Source: Proteobacteria bacterium ST_bin16 (lineage in GTDB: Bacteria > Pseudomonadota > Gammaproteobacteria > Burkholderiales > Nitrosomonadaceae). From it: 10,135 nt of DNA. Under the pieces are notes generated by a model. It had not been told where the DNA came from. It made no database searches and saw only the letters and a program-made list of their open reading frames with translations. Positions 1 through 6,122 of the stretch are shown here, piece by piece (position 1 is the stretch's first letter; each line of letters starts with the position of its first letter). The position numbers were made by a program, and so were the translations under genes. The DNA lies in contig MSXT01000049.1 in the NCBI GenBank assembly GCA_002083595.1, forward strand, positions 1-10,135. The letters are read 5' to 3'.

Positions 1-311
1 CATTCGATGTTGCCGAACATCTGAGAACCCCGGAAGAAATGGCTGCTTATCTCGAGGCATGCTTTGAAGAAGCCGGTGACGACGCCGCCTTCATCGCCCA
101 GGCATTGGGTAACATTGCACGCGCCAAAGGCATGTCGCAAATAGCACGCAATTCCGGCTTGTCACGCGAAAGCCTGTACAAAGCGCTTTCAGGGGAACGC
201 AATCCGAGTTTTGACACGATCCTGAAGGTTATTCATGCGTTGGGTATCAAACTTCATGCAACGGCAGCATCGGCATCGGATCAAAAGATTGCTTCTGAGG
301 CTAACAGATGA
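1..311 (+). CDS. HI1420-type addiction module antidote protein, 5'-truncated by the window
   Basis: This is a DNA-binding antitoxin of the HI1420 type (probable addiction module antidote protein, an HTH_XRE-like fold). An open frame runs from the window edge: codons at 3-38 read FDVAEHLRTPEE and lead directly into the ATG at 39, so that ATG is internal and the true start lies upstream. The typical family N-terminus (phenylalanine-aspartate, then L-R-T-P-E-E-M-A-A-Y-L) is present. Counting from the ATG at 39, the helix-turn-helix is around residues 30-55, with G-M-S-Q-I-A-R, then G-L-S-R-E-S-L-Y-K-A-L-S-G-E-R-N-P-S-F. In this family the cognate HigB/RelE-like toxin (HI1419 type) is usually encoded immediately upstream, so it should sit just left of the window. 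Such antitoxins usually bind their own promoter. Identification is strong; the presence of the toxin is inference. Confidence 0.88.
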   Translation, partial: FDVAEHLRTPEEMAAYLEACFEEAGDDAAFIAQALGNIARAKGMSQIARNSGLSRESLYKALSGERNPSFDTILKVIHALGIKLHATAASASDQKIASEANR

Positions 312-416
312 TCTTAATTTGATTTCTCTACCGATTATTTACTAAAGGAGTTCAGTTAAAAAATTGTCTATTACATATGAGTATCTTTGTTAACGAATTG
401 ATACAGATATTCTTAG

Positions 417-444
417 CTATTTAGCTGATTCTATTTAGTTAGGC
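417..444 (+). repeat. 8-bp direct repeat ending in an attC-like GTTAGGC
   Basis: CTATTTAG occurs at 417-424 and again at 431-438, a 14-base period. The second copy runs into GTTAGGC at 438-444, nine bases before the start codon at 454. GTTAGGC fits the GTTRRRY core of integron recombination sites, but no convincing partner core or stem-loop accompanies it, so I call only the repeat. It may equally be upstream regulatory DNA of the gene at 454. Confidence 0.35.
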
Positions 445-453
445 GCTCCATTT

Positions 454-885
454 ATGACTCAATTTATCACCGCCACATGCCTCCTGTTGGTTGATCACTT
501 CTTGAACATCAAATCCAATCCAACTGGATATGGTTTCAATTCAAGAGTGTTCTCGCATGTATTACACCCTGAAGAGAAATTTATTCTTGAAGGCTGCTCA
601 TCAGGGACAATTTCAGGCGAGCCATCGCGGCTAGAGCATTTGGTTCCATGCATAGTTCTCTACAATGAAACACAGCGTCTTCTCGCAAATGGGAAACTGT
701 CTAAGGCTGAAATAGCTCTCTTACTGCAGAAGCACTGGCGCGTGGCACGTATCACCCAAGAGGAACAAAAACGACTTGACTCTGAGTACAAACAAACTAT
801 GCCAAAAAAGTGGGTATATGAAACCGGTGATACTCTAGCTAGACTCAAAGCTGTAGGGATAGAGCTACAACCACCACCACTTTAA
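454..885 (+). CDS. Hypothetical protein, 143 aa, unrecognised family
   Basis: I do not recognise this protein. It is 143 aa, soluble, with no signal peptide; the hydrophobic stretch at residues 5-13 is too short and interrupted for a membrane anchor. Visible motifs are E61-H-L-V-P65 in mid-protein, a charged helical stretch at 76-117 (Q-R-L-L-A-N-G-K-L-S-K-A-E, then T-Q-E-E-Q-K-R-L-D), M-P-K-K-W at 116-120, and a C-terminal L-A-R-L-K-A-V-G-I ending in three prolines. The E-H-x-V-P element loosely recalls the first His of some HNH-type proteins, but the rest of such a motif is not apparent. The DNA is AT-richer than the core genes: 26 G/C in bases 661-720, against 34 in 2101-2160. It stands alone between two toxin-antitoxin loci, with about 140-170 bases of spacer on each side and no clear ribosome binding site. 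Coding status rests on length, an ATG start and coherent composition. Confidence 0.65.
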   Translation: MTQFITATCLLLVDHFLNIKSNPTGYGFNSRVFSHVLHPEEKFILEGCSSGTISGEPSRLEHLVPCIVLYNETQRLLANGKLSKAEIALLLQKHWRVARITQEEQKRLDSEYKQTMPKKWVYETGDTLARLKAVGIELQPPPL

Positions 886-1022
886 TCTTGAACTTATTAA
901 CTCAATTGTATGTAGAAGAGCAAGCATTTTGTAATGAGAGATGTTCCTGTTATTGGCTTGCCTCTTGTTTTATTGAATCCACTCCTTTACCGCCATCATC
1001 TTCTTTCCTCGGGGTATTCGTT

Positions 1023-1028
1023 TATAAT
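1023..1028 (+). promoter_or_regulatory. Candidate -10 element for hepT-mntA
   Basis: A perfect TATAAT lies 27 bases before the hepT start codon, placing a transcription start near 1035 and leaving a leader of about 20 bases. The matching -35 is poor: only TTCTTT at 1001-1006, with a 16-base spacer. It is the best promoter match ahead of the toxin-antitoxin pair, but unproven. Confidence 0.4.
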
Positions 1029-1055
1029 CCTTAAATCCCACCTGGCTTGTAATCC

Positions 1056-1460
1056 ATGATCGACTACCAATACCTTCAGAAATCGCTCAATCATTTGCAG
1101 GCTCAATTTCTAAACTACCAATCGCTGGATCTCGCATTGCCGAAGTTGATGCAGGAAGCGGTCGCGGAGTCGGTGATTCAGCGCTTTGAGGTGTGTTATG
1201 ACTGCTTGTGGAAAGTGTTGAAGCGCTACCTGGTTGAAGAATTGGGTATTCCGGAAGTGCCGAACAGTCCGAAGCCAATTTTCCGGTTGGCTGCTGAAAA
1301 CAACCTGCTGCCTTCCGCTGTTGAGCGATGGCTGGATTATGCCGAAGCGCGCACTCATACCACACACGATTACAGCGGCGAAAAAGCCAAAGCGTGTTTG
1401 TCGCTGATGGGTGATTTTATTCGCGATGCCGCTGCGCTCTATCAGTCGCTGAGCAAATAA
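1056..1460 (+). CDS. hepT: HepT-like toxin / nucleotidyltransferase substrate-binding protein (HI0074 family)
   Basis: This is a 134-aa all-helical HEPN-superfamily protein, matching the nucleotidyltransferase substrate-binding family of HI0074. Near the C-terminus R99-T-H-T-T-H104-D-Y106 forms an intact R-x4-H-x-Y motif. In the characterised HepT toxins this motif is the RNase active site and carries the tyrosine that the partner AMPylates. The N-terminal half has F-E-V-C-Y-D-C-L-W-K-V-L-K around 44-56, typical of the four-helix bundle. It is followed after only seven bases by the MntA-type gene, the usual arrangement of this type VII toxin-antitoxin system. The ATG is the first in frame; no strong Shine-Dalgarno precedes it. 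Family and motif are seen directly; toxin activity is inferred from the family. Some HI0074 relatives may act mainly as nucleotidyltransferase partners rather than toxins. Confidence 0.88.
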   Translation: MIDYQYLQKSLNHLQAQFLNYQSLDLALPKLMQEAVAESVIQRFEVCYDCLWKVLKRYLVEELGIPEVPNSPKPIFRLAAENNLLPSAVERWLDYAEARTHTTHDYSGEKAKACLSLMGDFIRDAAALYQSLSK

Positions 1461-1467
1461 GACGGCC

Positions 1468-1779
1468 ATGCAAACGCTTGATATTACGCCGGATCAGCGC
1501 AAAATCCTGCTCGATCTGCTGAATGATTATCTGCCAGATGTGACGGTCTGGGCTTACGGTTCGCGCATCAAAGGAACGGCGCGCCCGCAATCCGATTTGG
1601 ATTTGGCAGTTTTTGCAGCTACGGAGCAAAAGCGAGCTGTCGCTGCATTGAAAGAAGCATTGGAAGAAAGTCAGTTGCCGTTTCGGGTCGATCTATTTGT
1701 CTGGGATGAAATCCCGGTGCAGTTTCGCGAAAACATTCAGCAGGCGCATATGGTTTTGGTGAATTCACGTTCGTCATAG
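1468..1779 (+). CDS. mntA: MntA-type minimal nucleotidyltransferase antitoxin (HI0073 family)
   Basis: This is a 103-aa minimal nucleotidyltransferase with the DNA polymerase beta-like fold. The catalytic signature G31-S32-x10-D43-L-D45 is intact, and the third carboxylate is probably D75 in R-V-D-L. In characterised HepT/MntA pairs this enzyme transfers AMP from ATP to the tyrosine of the HepT R-x4-H-x-Y motif and so neutralises the RNase; both sides of that reaction are preserved here. It lies seven bases downstream of hepT and must share its transcript. Length and motif spacing are normal for MNT-domain proteins, with no truncation. A weak purine stretch (AAGACGG) precedes the ATG. The two proteins together make a closed, probably functional pair next to an unrelated antitoxin at the left edge of the window. 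Confidence 0.9.
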   Translation: MQTLDITPDQRKILLDLLNDYLPDVTVWAYGSRIKGTARPQSDLDLAVFAATEQKRAVAALKEALEESQLPFRVDLFVWDEIPVQFRENIQQAHMVLVNSRSS

Positions 1780-1834
1780 CATCCCCATTAAGGTTTATCA
1801 TTCGGTTTTTACCAATTAACTGTCCACGAGATTC

Positions 1835-2992
1835 ATGGAACCCATCTACTTCGACCACAATGCCACCACCCGCGTCGACGACGCTGTTTTAGAAGCGATG
1901 CTGCCGTATTTCCAACAAGAATTCGGCAATGCATCGAGCCGACACGGTTATGGCATGGTTGCACGGAGGGCGATCGACAAAGCACGCAAGCAGGTGGCGG
2001 AGGCGGTCGGGGTGCAGCCGGTGCAGGTGATTTTTACCAGCGGCGGTTCGGAGGCGAATAATCTGTTTATTCGCGGCGCGGTGGATAGTTTGAAGCCGGG
2101 GAATCTGTTCATCAGCGCGATCGAGCATCCGTGTGTGTTGAAACCGGCGCAGGCGATTGCGCGGCGCGGTTGCGATCCTTGGCCGTTGCAGCAACTGGCG
2201 GTCAATGCGGATGGGCAAGCCGATGTGGCGGCTGCCGAAGCCGCAATGCAAACCAATAAACCGGGATTGGTATCGGTGATGCTGGCGAATAACGAAACCG
2301 GCGTGATCCAGGATATCGCCACAATCGTCGAGCTGGCGCGTTCGCATGGCGCTTACGTGCATACCGATGCGATTCAGGGATTGGGCAAAATTCCGGTCAA
2401 TTTTGCCGCGTTGAAAGTCCATGCGATGACGTTATCCGCGCATAAAATTTACGGGCCGAAAGGCGCGGCGGCGTTGATCGTCGACAAACGCTTGTTGTTG
2501 AAACCGTTGATTTACGGCGGCGGACATGAAAACGGCTTGCGTTCCGGCACCGAGAATGTGCCTGCGATTGTGGGATTTGGTGTAGCGTGCGAATTGGCCG
2601 TCGCGCGCTTGGCCGAAACCGCGCAGCACGTTACCAAGTTGCGTGATCGGCTGGAAACCGGGTTGACCGGCATGGGCGCGGCGATTTTCGGCGGACAAGC
2701 GGCGCGCATTCCGAATACCTGTTATTTCGCGCTGCCGGATATCGAGGGCGATACGCTGGTGGTTAAATTGGACAAAGCCGGTTTTGCCGTTGCCGCCGGG
2801 GCGGCGTGTTCCAGCGTGAATCCGGGGCAAAGCCATGTGCTGGCGGCGATGCAAATTGATCCGATGCTCGCGCGCTGCGCGGTGCGTGTCAGTCTGGGCC
2901 GTGACAACACACTTCAACAAGTGGACGATTTTTTGCGCGCCACGCAACGCATTGTTGCAGAATTGCGCCAGATCAACAGTCTCTCCTTCTAA
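1835..2992 (+). CDS. Cysteine desulfurase (class V aminotransferase, NifS/IscS-like)
   Basis: This PLP enzyme of 385 aa converts L-cysteine to L-alanine and holds the sulfur as a persulfide for Fe-S cluster assembly or tRNA thiolation. All landmarks are present: Y-F-D-H-N-A-T-T at 5-12, S-G-G-S-E-A-N-N at 69-76, H98 in I-E-H-P (stacks on PLP), N-N-E-T-G at 152-156, D178 and Q181, the Schiff-base lysine K204 in S-A-H-K, R236 in G-L-R-S-G-T-E-N, and the persulfide cysteine C325 in G-A-A-C-S-S, followed by a long mobile loop as in group I enzymes. It is a little shorter than E. coli IscS. No iscU, iscA, hscAB or nif gene is next to it, and it follows the toxin-antitoxin pair after 55 bases, so its sulfur acceptor is unclear. 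A housekeeping IscS may lie elsewhere. The ATG gives the family N-terminus exactly. Confidence 0.93.
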   Translation: MEPIYFDHNATTRVDDAVLEAMLPYFQQEFGNASSRHGYGMVARRAIDKARKQVAEAVGVQPVQVIFTSGGSEANNLFIRGAVDSLKPGNLFISAIEHPCVLKPAQAIARRGCDPWPLQQLAVNADGQADVAAAEAAMQTNKPGLVSVMLANNETGVIQDIATIVELARSHGAYVHTDAIQGLGKIPVNFAALKVHAMTLSAHKIYGPKGAAALIVDKRLLLKPLIYGGGHENGLRSGTENVPAIVGFGVACELAVARLAETAQHVTKLRDRLETGLTGMGAAIFGGQAARIPNTCYFALPDIEGDTLVVKLDKAGFAVAAGAACSSVNPGQSHVLAAMQIDPMLARCAVRVSLGRDNTLQQVDDFLRATQRIVAELRQINSLSF

Positions 2993-3078
2993 AAATACCT
3001 CGCTAAATCCAAACTTGGTTACAATGCAGCGTCGCTATTATTGCTTTGTATACCAAGCTGCCTAAAATCCATTCATTT

Positions 3079-3837
3079 ATGACGAATCAAACCACAAAGC
3101 CAGTCAAAGCCATCATCCTGAGTGCAGGGCAGGGGCGGCGCTTACTGCCGCTGACCGAGAACACCCCGAAATGCCTGTTGCCGGTTGCCGGCAAACCCGT
3201 GCTGGCTTGGCAAATCGATGCCTTGCTCGCGGCCGGTGTCGAAGAGGTCACCATTATCACGGGTTTCCAGGTGGCGCAGATTGAGGAGTTACTGCAACAA
3301 CGGTACGCCCATCATCCCAAGATCAAAATCCTGTTCAACCCCTTTTACGAAGTAGCGGACAATCTGGCGAGCTGCTGGATTGCGCGCACCGAAATGGATA
3401 GCGATTTTTTGATATTGAATGGCGATACCGTGATCGAAACCGCGTTGCTGGATAAAGTCTTGAATTCAGAATCCGCGCCCATTACACTGAGCGTGGATTT
3501 TAAGGATAGCTACGACGCCGACGATATGAAAGTGCAATTGAACGCCGATGGCTGGGTGCAGCAAGTGAGCAAAATCGTGCCGCCGCATCAAGTCAACGCG
3601 GAATCCATCGGGCTGATTTATTTTCGCGGCAACGGTGTGCCACTATTCCGCCAAGCCGTGGAAGAAGCGTTGCGTCATCCGGCGGAGCTGAAATCGTGGT
3701 ATTTGTCGATTATCGACCGCCTGGCCAAAGAACATTGGGTGAATTCCTGCTCGATCAACGGATTTCGCTGGTGTGAAATCGATTTTATCGAGGATTTGGC
3801 CAGAGCCGGTATCATCTTTGACGAGAACGCATCATGA
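3079..3837 (+). CDS. LicC-like NTP:phosphate nucleotidyltransferase
   Basis: A 252-aa enzyme of the sugar-phosphate nucleotidyltransferase fold, which couples a nucleoside triphosphate to a small phosphorylated substrate. The signature L-S-A-G-x-G-R-R-L-x-P-L-T with P-K-C-L-L-P-V-x-G-K-P spans residues 14-40 and should bind the nucleotide. L-N-G-D116 and E233-I-D235 are the likely metal ligands. The compact length and the N-P-F-Y-E-V-A-D-N-L-A-S element at 87-98 resemble phosphocholine or aminophosphonate cytidylyltransferases (LicC type) more than hexose enzymes, which are usually longer. I chose the ATG at 3079; an in-frame TTG at 3046 would add 11 atypical residues. Neither has a clear ribosome binding site. 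A loose promoter-like pair, TTGGTT (3015-3020) and TATTAT (3036-3041), lies just upstream. It overlaps the HIT gene by four bases, implying coupled translation. Substrate not determinable here. Confidence 0.85.
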   Translation: MTNQTTKPVKAIILSAGQGRRLLPLTENTPKCLLPVAGKPVLAWQIDALLAAGVEEVTIITGFQVAQIEELLQQRYAHHPKIKILFNPFYEVADNLASCWIARTEMDSDFLILNGDTVIETALLDKVLNSESAPITLSVDFKDSYDADDMKVQLNADGWVQQVSKIVPPHQVNAESIGLIYFRGNGVPLFRQAVEEALRHPAELKSWYLSIIDRLAKEHWVNSCSINGFRWCEIDFIEDLARAGIIFDENAS

Positions 3838-4286
3838 TCAGCACCACCGAGCCAGAGCTGAATGCCACCATGCGCAAGTTTGGCGCGCCGCAAACGATTA
3901 TCTGGTCGTTTCAATACTGGTCGGTATTACTGCGTCCCGCACAGGCGACACTAGGCGCTCTAGTTCTGGCCGCGCATGAACCGGCACAGGCCTTTTCGCA
4001 GCTGAGTCCGGCCAGCTTCGCGGAACTGCACAGCGTCACCGGGCAAATTGAATCGGCACTGTCAAAAGCCTTCCACTATGACAAAATCAATTATTTGATG
4101 CTGATGATGGTCGATCCCGATGTGCACTTTCATGTGATTCCACGGTATGCACAACCGAAGCCGTTCGCCGGGATGGAATTTATCGACGCGGGCTGGCCCG
4201 CCATGCCGAACCTGGGGCAAGTCAACACCACCGATGCAGCGATCAATCAGCACATCATGAATCACCTTCAATCCTGCTGGTCTTAA
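3834..4286 (+). CDS. HIT family protein with altered first triad residue
   Basis: A 150-aa histidine triad (HIT) nucleotide-binding protein; the family hydrolyses or transfers nucleoside monophosphates from phosphoramidates, dinucleotides and nucleotidyl-sugars. The motif reads D96-V-H98-F-H100-V-I-P-R, inside M-M-V-D-P-D-V-H-F-H. The middle His (H98, the nucleophile position) and the third His are kept, but the first His of H-x-H-x-H is Asp. Upstream, R-P-A-Q-A-T-L-G-A-L-V-L at 34-45 fits the usual strand before the nucleotide pocket. The ATG overlaps the stop of the nucleotidyltransferase (ATGA), so the two are translated together and probably act in one pathway: one makes a nucleotidyl bond, the other may cleave or use one. 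Family call is firm; activity and substrate are open. Confidence 0.88.
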   Translation: MISTTEPELNATMRKFGAPQTIIWSFQYWSVLLRPAQATLGALVLAAHEPAQAFSQLSPASFAELHSVTGQIESALSKAFHYDKINYLMLMMVDPDVHFHVIPRYAQPKPFAGMEFIDAGWPAMPNLGQVNTTDAAINQHIMNHLQSCWS

Positions 4287-4308
4287 GCGAAACAAAGCGA
4301 GACGACAC

Positions 4309-5379
4309 GTGACCGAAGAAAAAACCCCTTACATCAAAGAATTTCCACTGCGTGAAGCGCATCATCTGGTACGCGACCTGATGACGCCGAAGCCATGGAT
4401 TTATTGGACGGATTTCTTATTTCACATCACGCTGGGCTGGGCGGCTTTTTTTACCGCGCTGTTTTCACCATTTTTCTCGCTCTGGCAACTGGGCGGATTC
4501 ATCGTCGCTGTACTCGCCTTGTACCGTTCGGCGATTTTTGTGCATGAGCTGGCACATTTAAAGAAAGGTACATTCAAGAACTTCCGTCTGGTGTGGAATA
4601 TCATCTGCGGCATTCCGTTCATGATTCCGTCGTTCACTTACGATGGCGTGCATAACGACCATCACAAACCGGATGTGTACGGCACCAGCGCAGATGGCGA
4701 GTACCTGCCGTTTGCGACGCATAAACCGGCGGAAATGGTGGTTTATGTACTGCTGTCGTTTTTGATTCCGATTGCGCTGGCGGCGCGCTTCGTGCTGTTG
4801 ACGCCGGTTTCGTATCTGATTCCGCCATTGCGCAAAATTGTGTGGGAACGCGCATCATCATTGACGATTGACCCCACTTACCGGCGCGCGCCGGATGCGG
4901 TCCGCAACGATCTTAATTGGCGCCAGCAAGAACTTGGTGCTTTCCTGTTCGGCGCAAGCATCATTGCACTGGTTGTATTGGGTGTGCTTCCTTATTCGTT
5001 GCTGGTGTTGTGGTACCTTACCGCAGTGGCCGTGTTCATTCTCAATTCGCTGCGCACATTGGCGGCGCATGCTTACCGCAATCCAGGCGACCGCAAAATG
5101 ACATTGGCCGAACAATACCTGGATTCAGTCAATATTCCCGGCAATGTTCTGATCACGCCGTTATGGGCGCCGGTCGGTTTGCGTTTTCACGCTACACACC
5201 ACTTGTTCATGAGCATGCCGTATCACAACCTCGGTAAAGCGCAGCGCCGCTTGGTCAATAACCTGACCGATAATTCGCAATACATCAAAACTATCCGCAG
5301 CGGTTTATGGCCAGCACTCAAACAAATTTGGCACGAATCTTCCGAAGCCGCCAAAACGTCACCACAACAAAACGGCTAA
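4309..5379 (+). CDS. Membrane fatty acid desaturase
   Basis: A 356-aa integral membrane di-iron desaturase or hydroxylase acting on acyl chains of lipids, or on a related hydrocarbon. The three histidine boxes are clear: H79-E-L-A-H83, H115-N-D-H118-H119 and H294-A-T-H297-H298, with an additional H254 in L-A-A-H. Hydrophobic blocks lie at about 37-59, 60-77, 143-164 and 209-245, giving the usual two pairs of membrane spans with the boxes on the cytoplasmic side. The C-terminal F-H-A-T-H-H-L-F-M-S-M-P-Y-H-N-L is typical of the family. The start is GTG, chosen because the protein then begins with a normal short polar tail; the ribosome binding site is weak. It follows the HIT gene by 22 bases and shares one base with the next gene. 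Regioselectivity, and acyl lipid versus carotenoid or sphingolipid substrate, cannot be decided from sequence alone. Confidence 0.9.
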   Translation: MTEEKTPYIKEFPLREAHHLVRDLMTPKPWIYWTDFLFHITLGWAAFFTALFSPFFSLWQLGGFIVAVLALYRSAIFVHELAHLKKGTFKNFRLVWNIICGIPFMIPSFTYDGVHNDHHKPDVYGTSADGEYLPFATHKPAEMVVYVLLSFLIPIALAARFVLLTPVSYLIPPLRKIVWERASSLTIDPTYRRAPDAVRNDLNWRQQELGAFLFGASIIALVVLGVLPYSLLVLWYLTAVAVFILNSLRTLAAHAYRNPGDRKMTLAEQYLDSVNIPGNVLITPLWAPVGLRFHATHHLFMSMPYHNLGKAQRRLVNNLTDNSQYIKTIRSGLWPALKQIWHESSEAAKTSPQQNG

Positions 5380-6107
5380 TGCTGAAAGCCATTCCAACGC
5401 CAGAAAAATCCCAGCAGCACATCACCCAGCTTGTTTTGCTGCGGCACGGCCAGAGCATCTGGAATCGCGACAAGAAATTCACCGGCTGGAGCGATATTCC
5501 GTTGAGCGCCAAAGGCGAGCAGGAAGCGGAACAAGCCGCTTATTTGCTAAAGCAGGCCGACCTTACCTTCGATCTATGTTTTACCTCCGCCTTGCAGCGC
5601 GCAAAAACCACTGCGCGGATCGTACTCTCCGCCATGCAACTGGATCTACCGGTGCATGAAAGCTGGCGTTTGAACGAACGCCATTATGGCGCGCTGGAAG
5701 GCATGGAACGCTGGCCAGCCATCAAGAAGTTCGGTGTCTGGCCAATTCTGGGCTGCCAAATCAAATTTGATGCAACCCCGCCGTATCTGGATGCGCATGA
5801 CCCCCGTTTTCCCGGCAATCTACCGGGTTACGCCGGTATCGATAAAAATGAGCTGCCGCTCGGAGAAAGCATGCAAAACACCCTTGCGCGAGTAAAACCC
5901 TATTGGGAAGAAACCATTCAACCGGAAATTCAGCACGGAAAACGTGTCCTGATAGTTTCCCATCGCAATACCTTGCGCGTGGTCACGATGCTGTTGGAGC
6001 ATCTCACCGCCGGGCAAGCGATGAAAACAAGATTGGCTACCGGCCGCCCGCTGGTTTACGAACTGGATCAGCAAGGTCACGCCGTGCGGCATTATTACGT
6101 CGACTAA
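5379..6107 (+). CDS. gpmA: 2,3-bisphosphoglycerate-dependent phosphoglycerate mutase, divergent
   Basis: A 242-aa histidine phosphatase superfamily member of the dPGM type, normally interconverting 3- and 2-phosphoglycerate in glycolysis and gluconeogenesis. L-R22-H23-G-Q-S-I-W-N carries the phosphohistidine, F-T-G-W-S-D at 34-39 and R97-L-N-E100-R-H-Y-G-A-L-E-G (proton donor E100) are standard, and P-L-G-E-S at 160-164 is kept. The second catalytic region reads S-H195-R196-N-T-L-R, where family members have H-G-N-S-L-R, so a normally conserved Gly is Arg. The segment 108-140 is also unusual, with W-P-A-I-K-K-F-G-V-W-P where the family has a charged K/R-rich stretch. I chose the ATG in TAATG at the desaturase stop, giving the standard length; an earlier in-frame ATG at 5307 lies inside the desaturase. 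It could be true GpmA or a paralogue acting on another phosphate ester. Confidence 0.85.
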   Translation: MLKAIPTPEKSQQHITQLVLLRHGQSIWNRDKKFTGWSDIPLSAKGEQEAEQAAYLLKQADLTFDLCFTSALQRAKTTARIVLSAMQLDLPVHESWRLNERHYGALEGMERWPAIKKFGVWPILGCQIKFDATPPYLDAHDPRFPGNLPGYAGIDKNELPLGESMQNTLARVKPYWEETIQPEIQHGKRVLIVSHRNTLRVVTMLLEHLTAGQAMKTRLATGRPLVYELDQQGHAVRHYYVD

Positions 6108-6122
6108 CCGGCTGCAAAAGGC

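Noticed and set aside
299..444. GGCTAAC at 299-305 and GTTAGGC at 438-444 as a complete attC site
   Set aside because: The two cores are not exactly complementary, the second base of the left core breaks the RYYYAAC pattern, and the flanking bases do not pair to give the expected stem.
934..1059. A 41-codon frame whose TGA overlaps the hepT start codon as ATGA
   Set aside because: The overlap looks like coupling, but there is no ribosome binding site at useful spacing, the peptide is unremarkable, and the best promoter (TATAAT at 1023-1028) lies inside the frame.
1110..1469. Minus-strand frame opposite hepT
   Set aside because: It lies wholly against a gene with an intact diagnostic motif and has no recognisable domain or ribosome binding site.
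2432..2947. Long minus-strand open frame opposite the cysteine desulfurase
   Set aside because: It is the antisense shadow of a well-conserved gene in GC-rich DNA; composition is Arg/His-rich and no family features are visible.
3046..3078. TTG at 3046 as start of the nucleotidyltransferase
   Set aside because: It adds 11 residues ahead of an ATG that already gives the normal family N-terminus, and it has no ribosome binding site.
5307..5378. ATG at 5307 as start of the phosphoglycerate mutase
   Set aside because: It would overlap the desaturase by 73 bases and add a tail foreign to the family; the TAATG junction at 5377-5381 is a more natural start.
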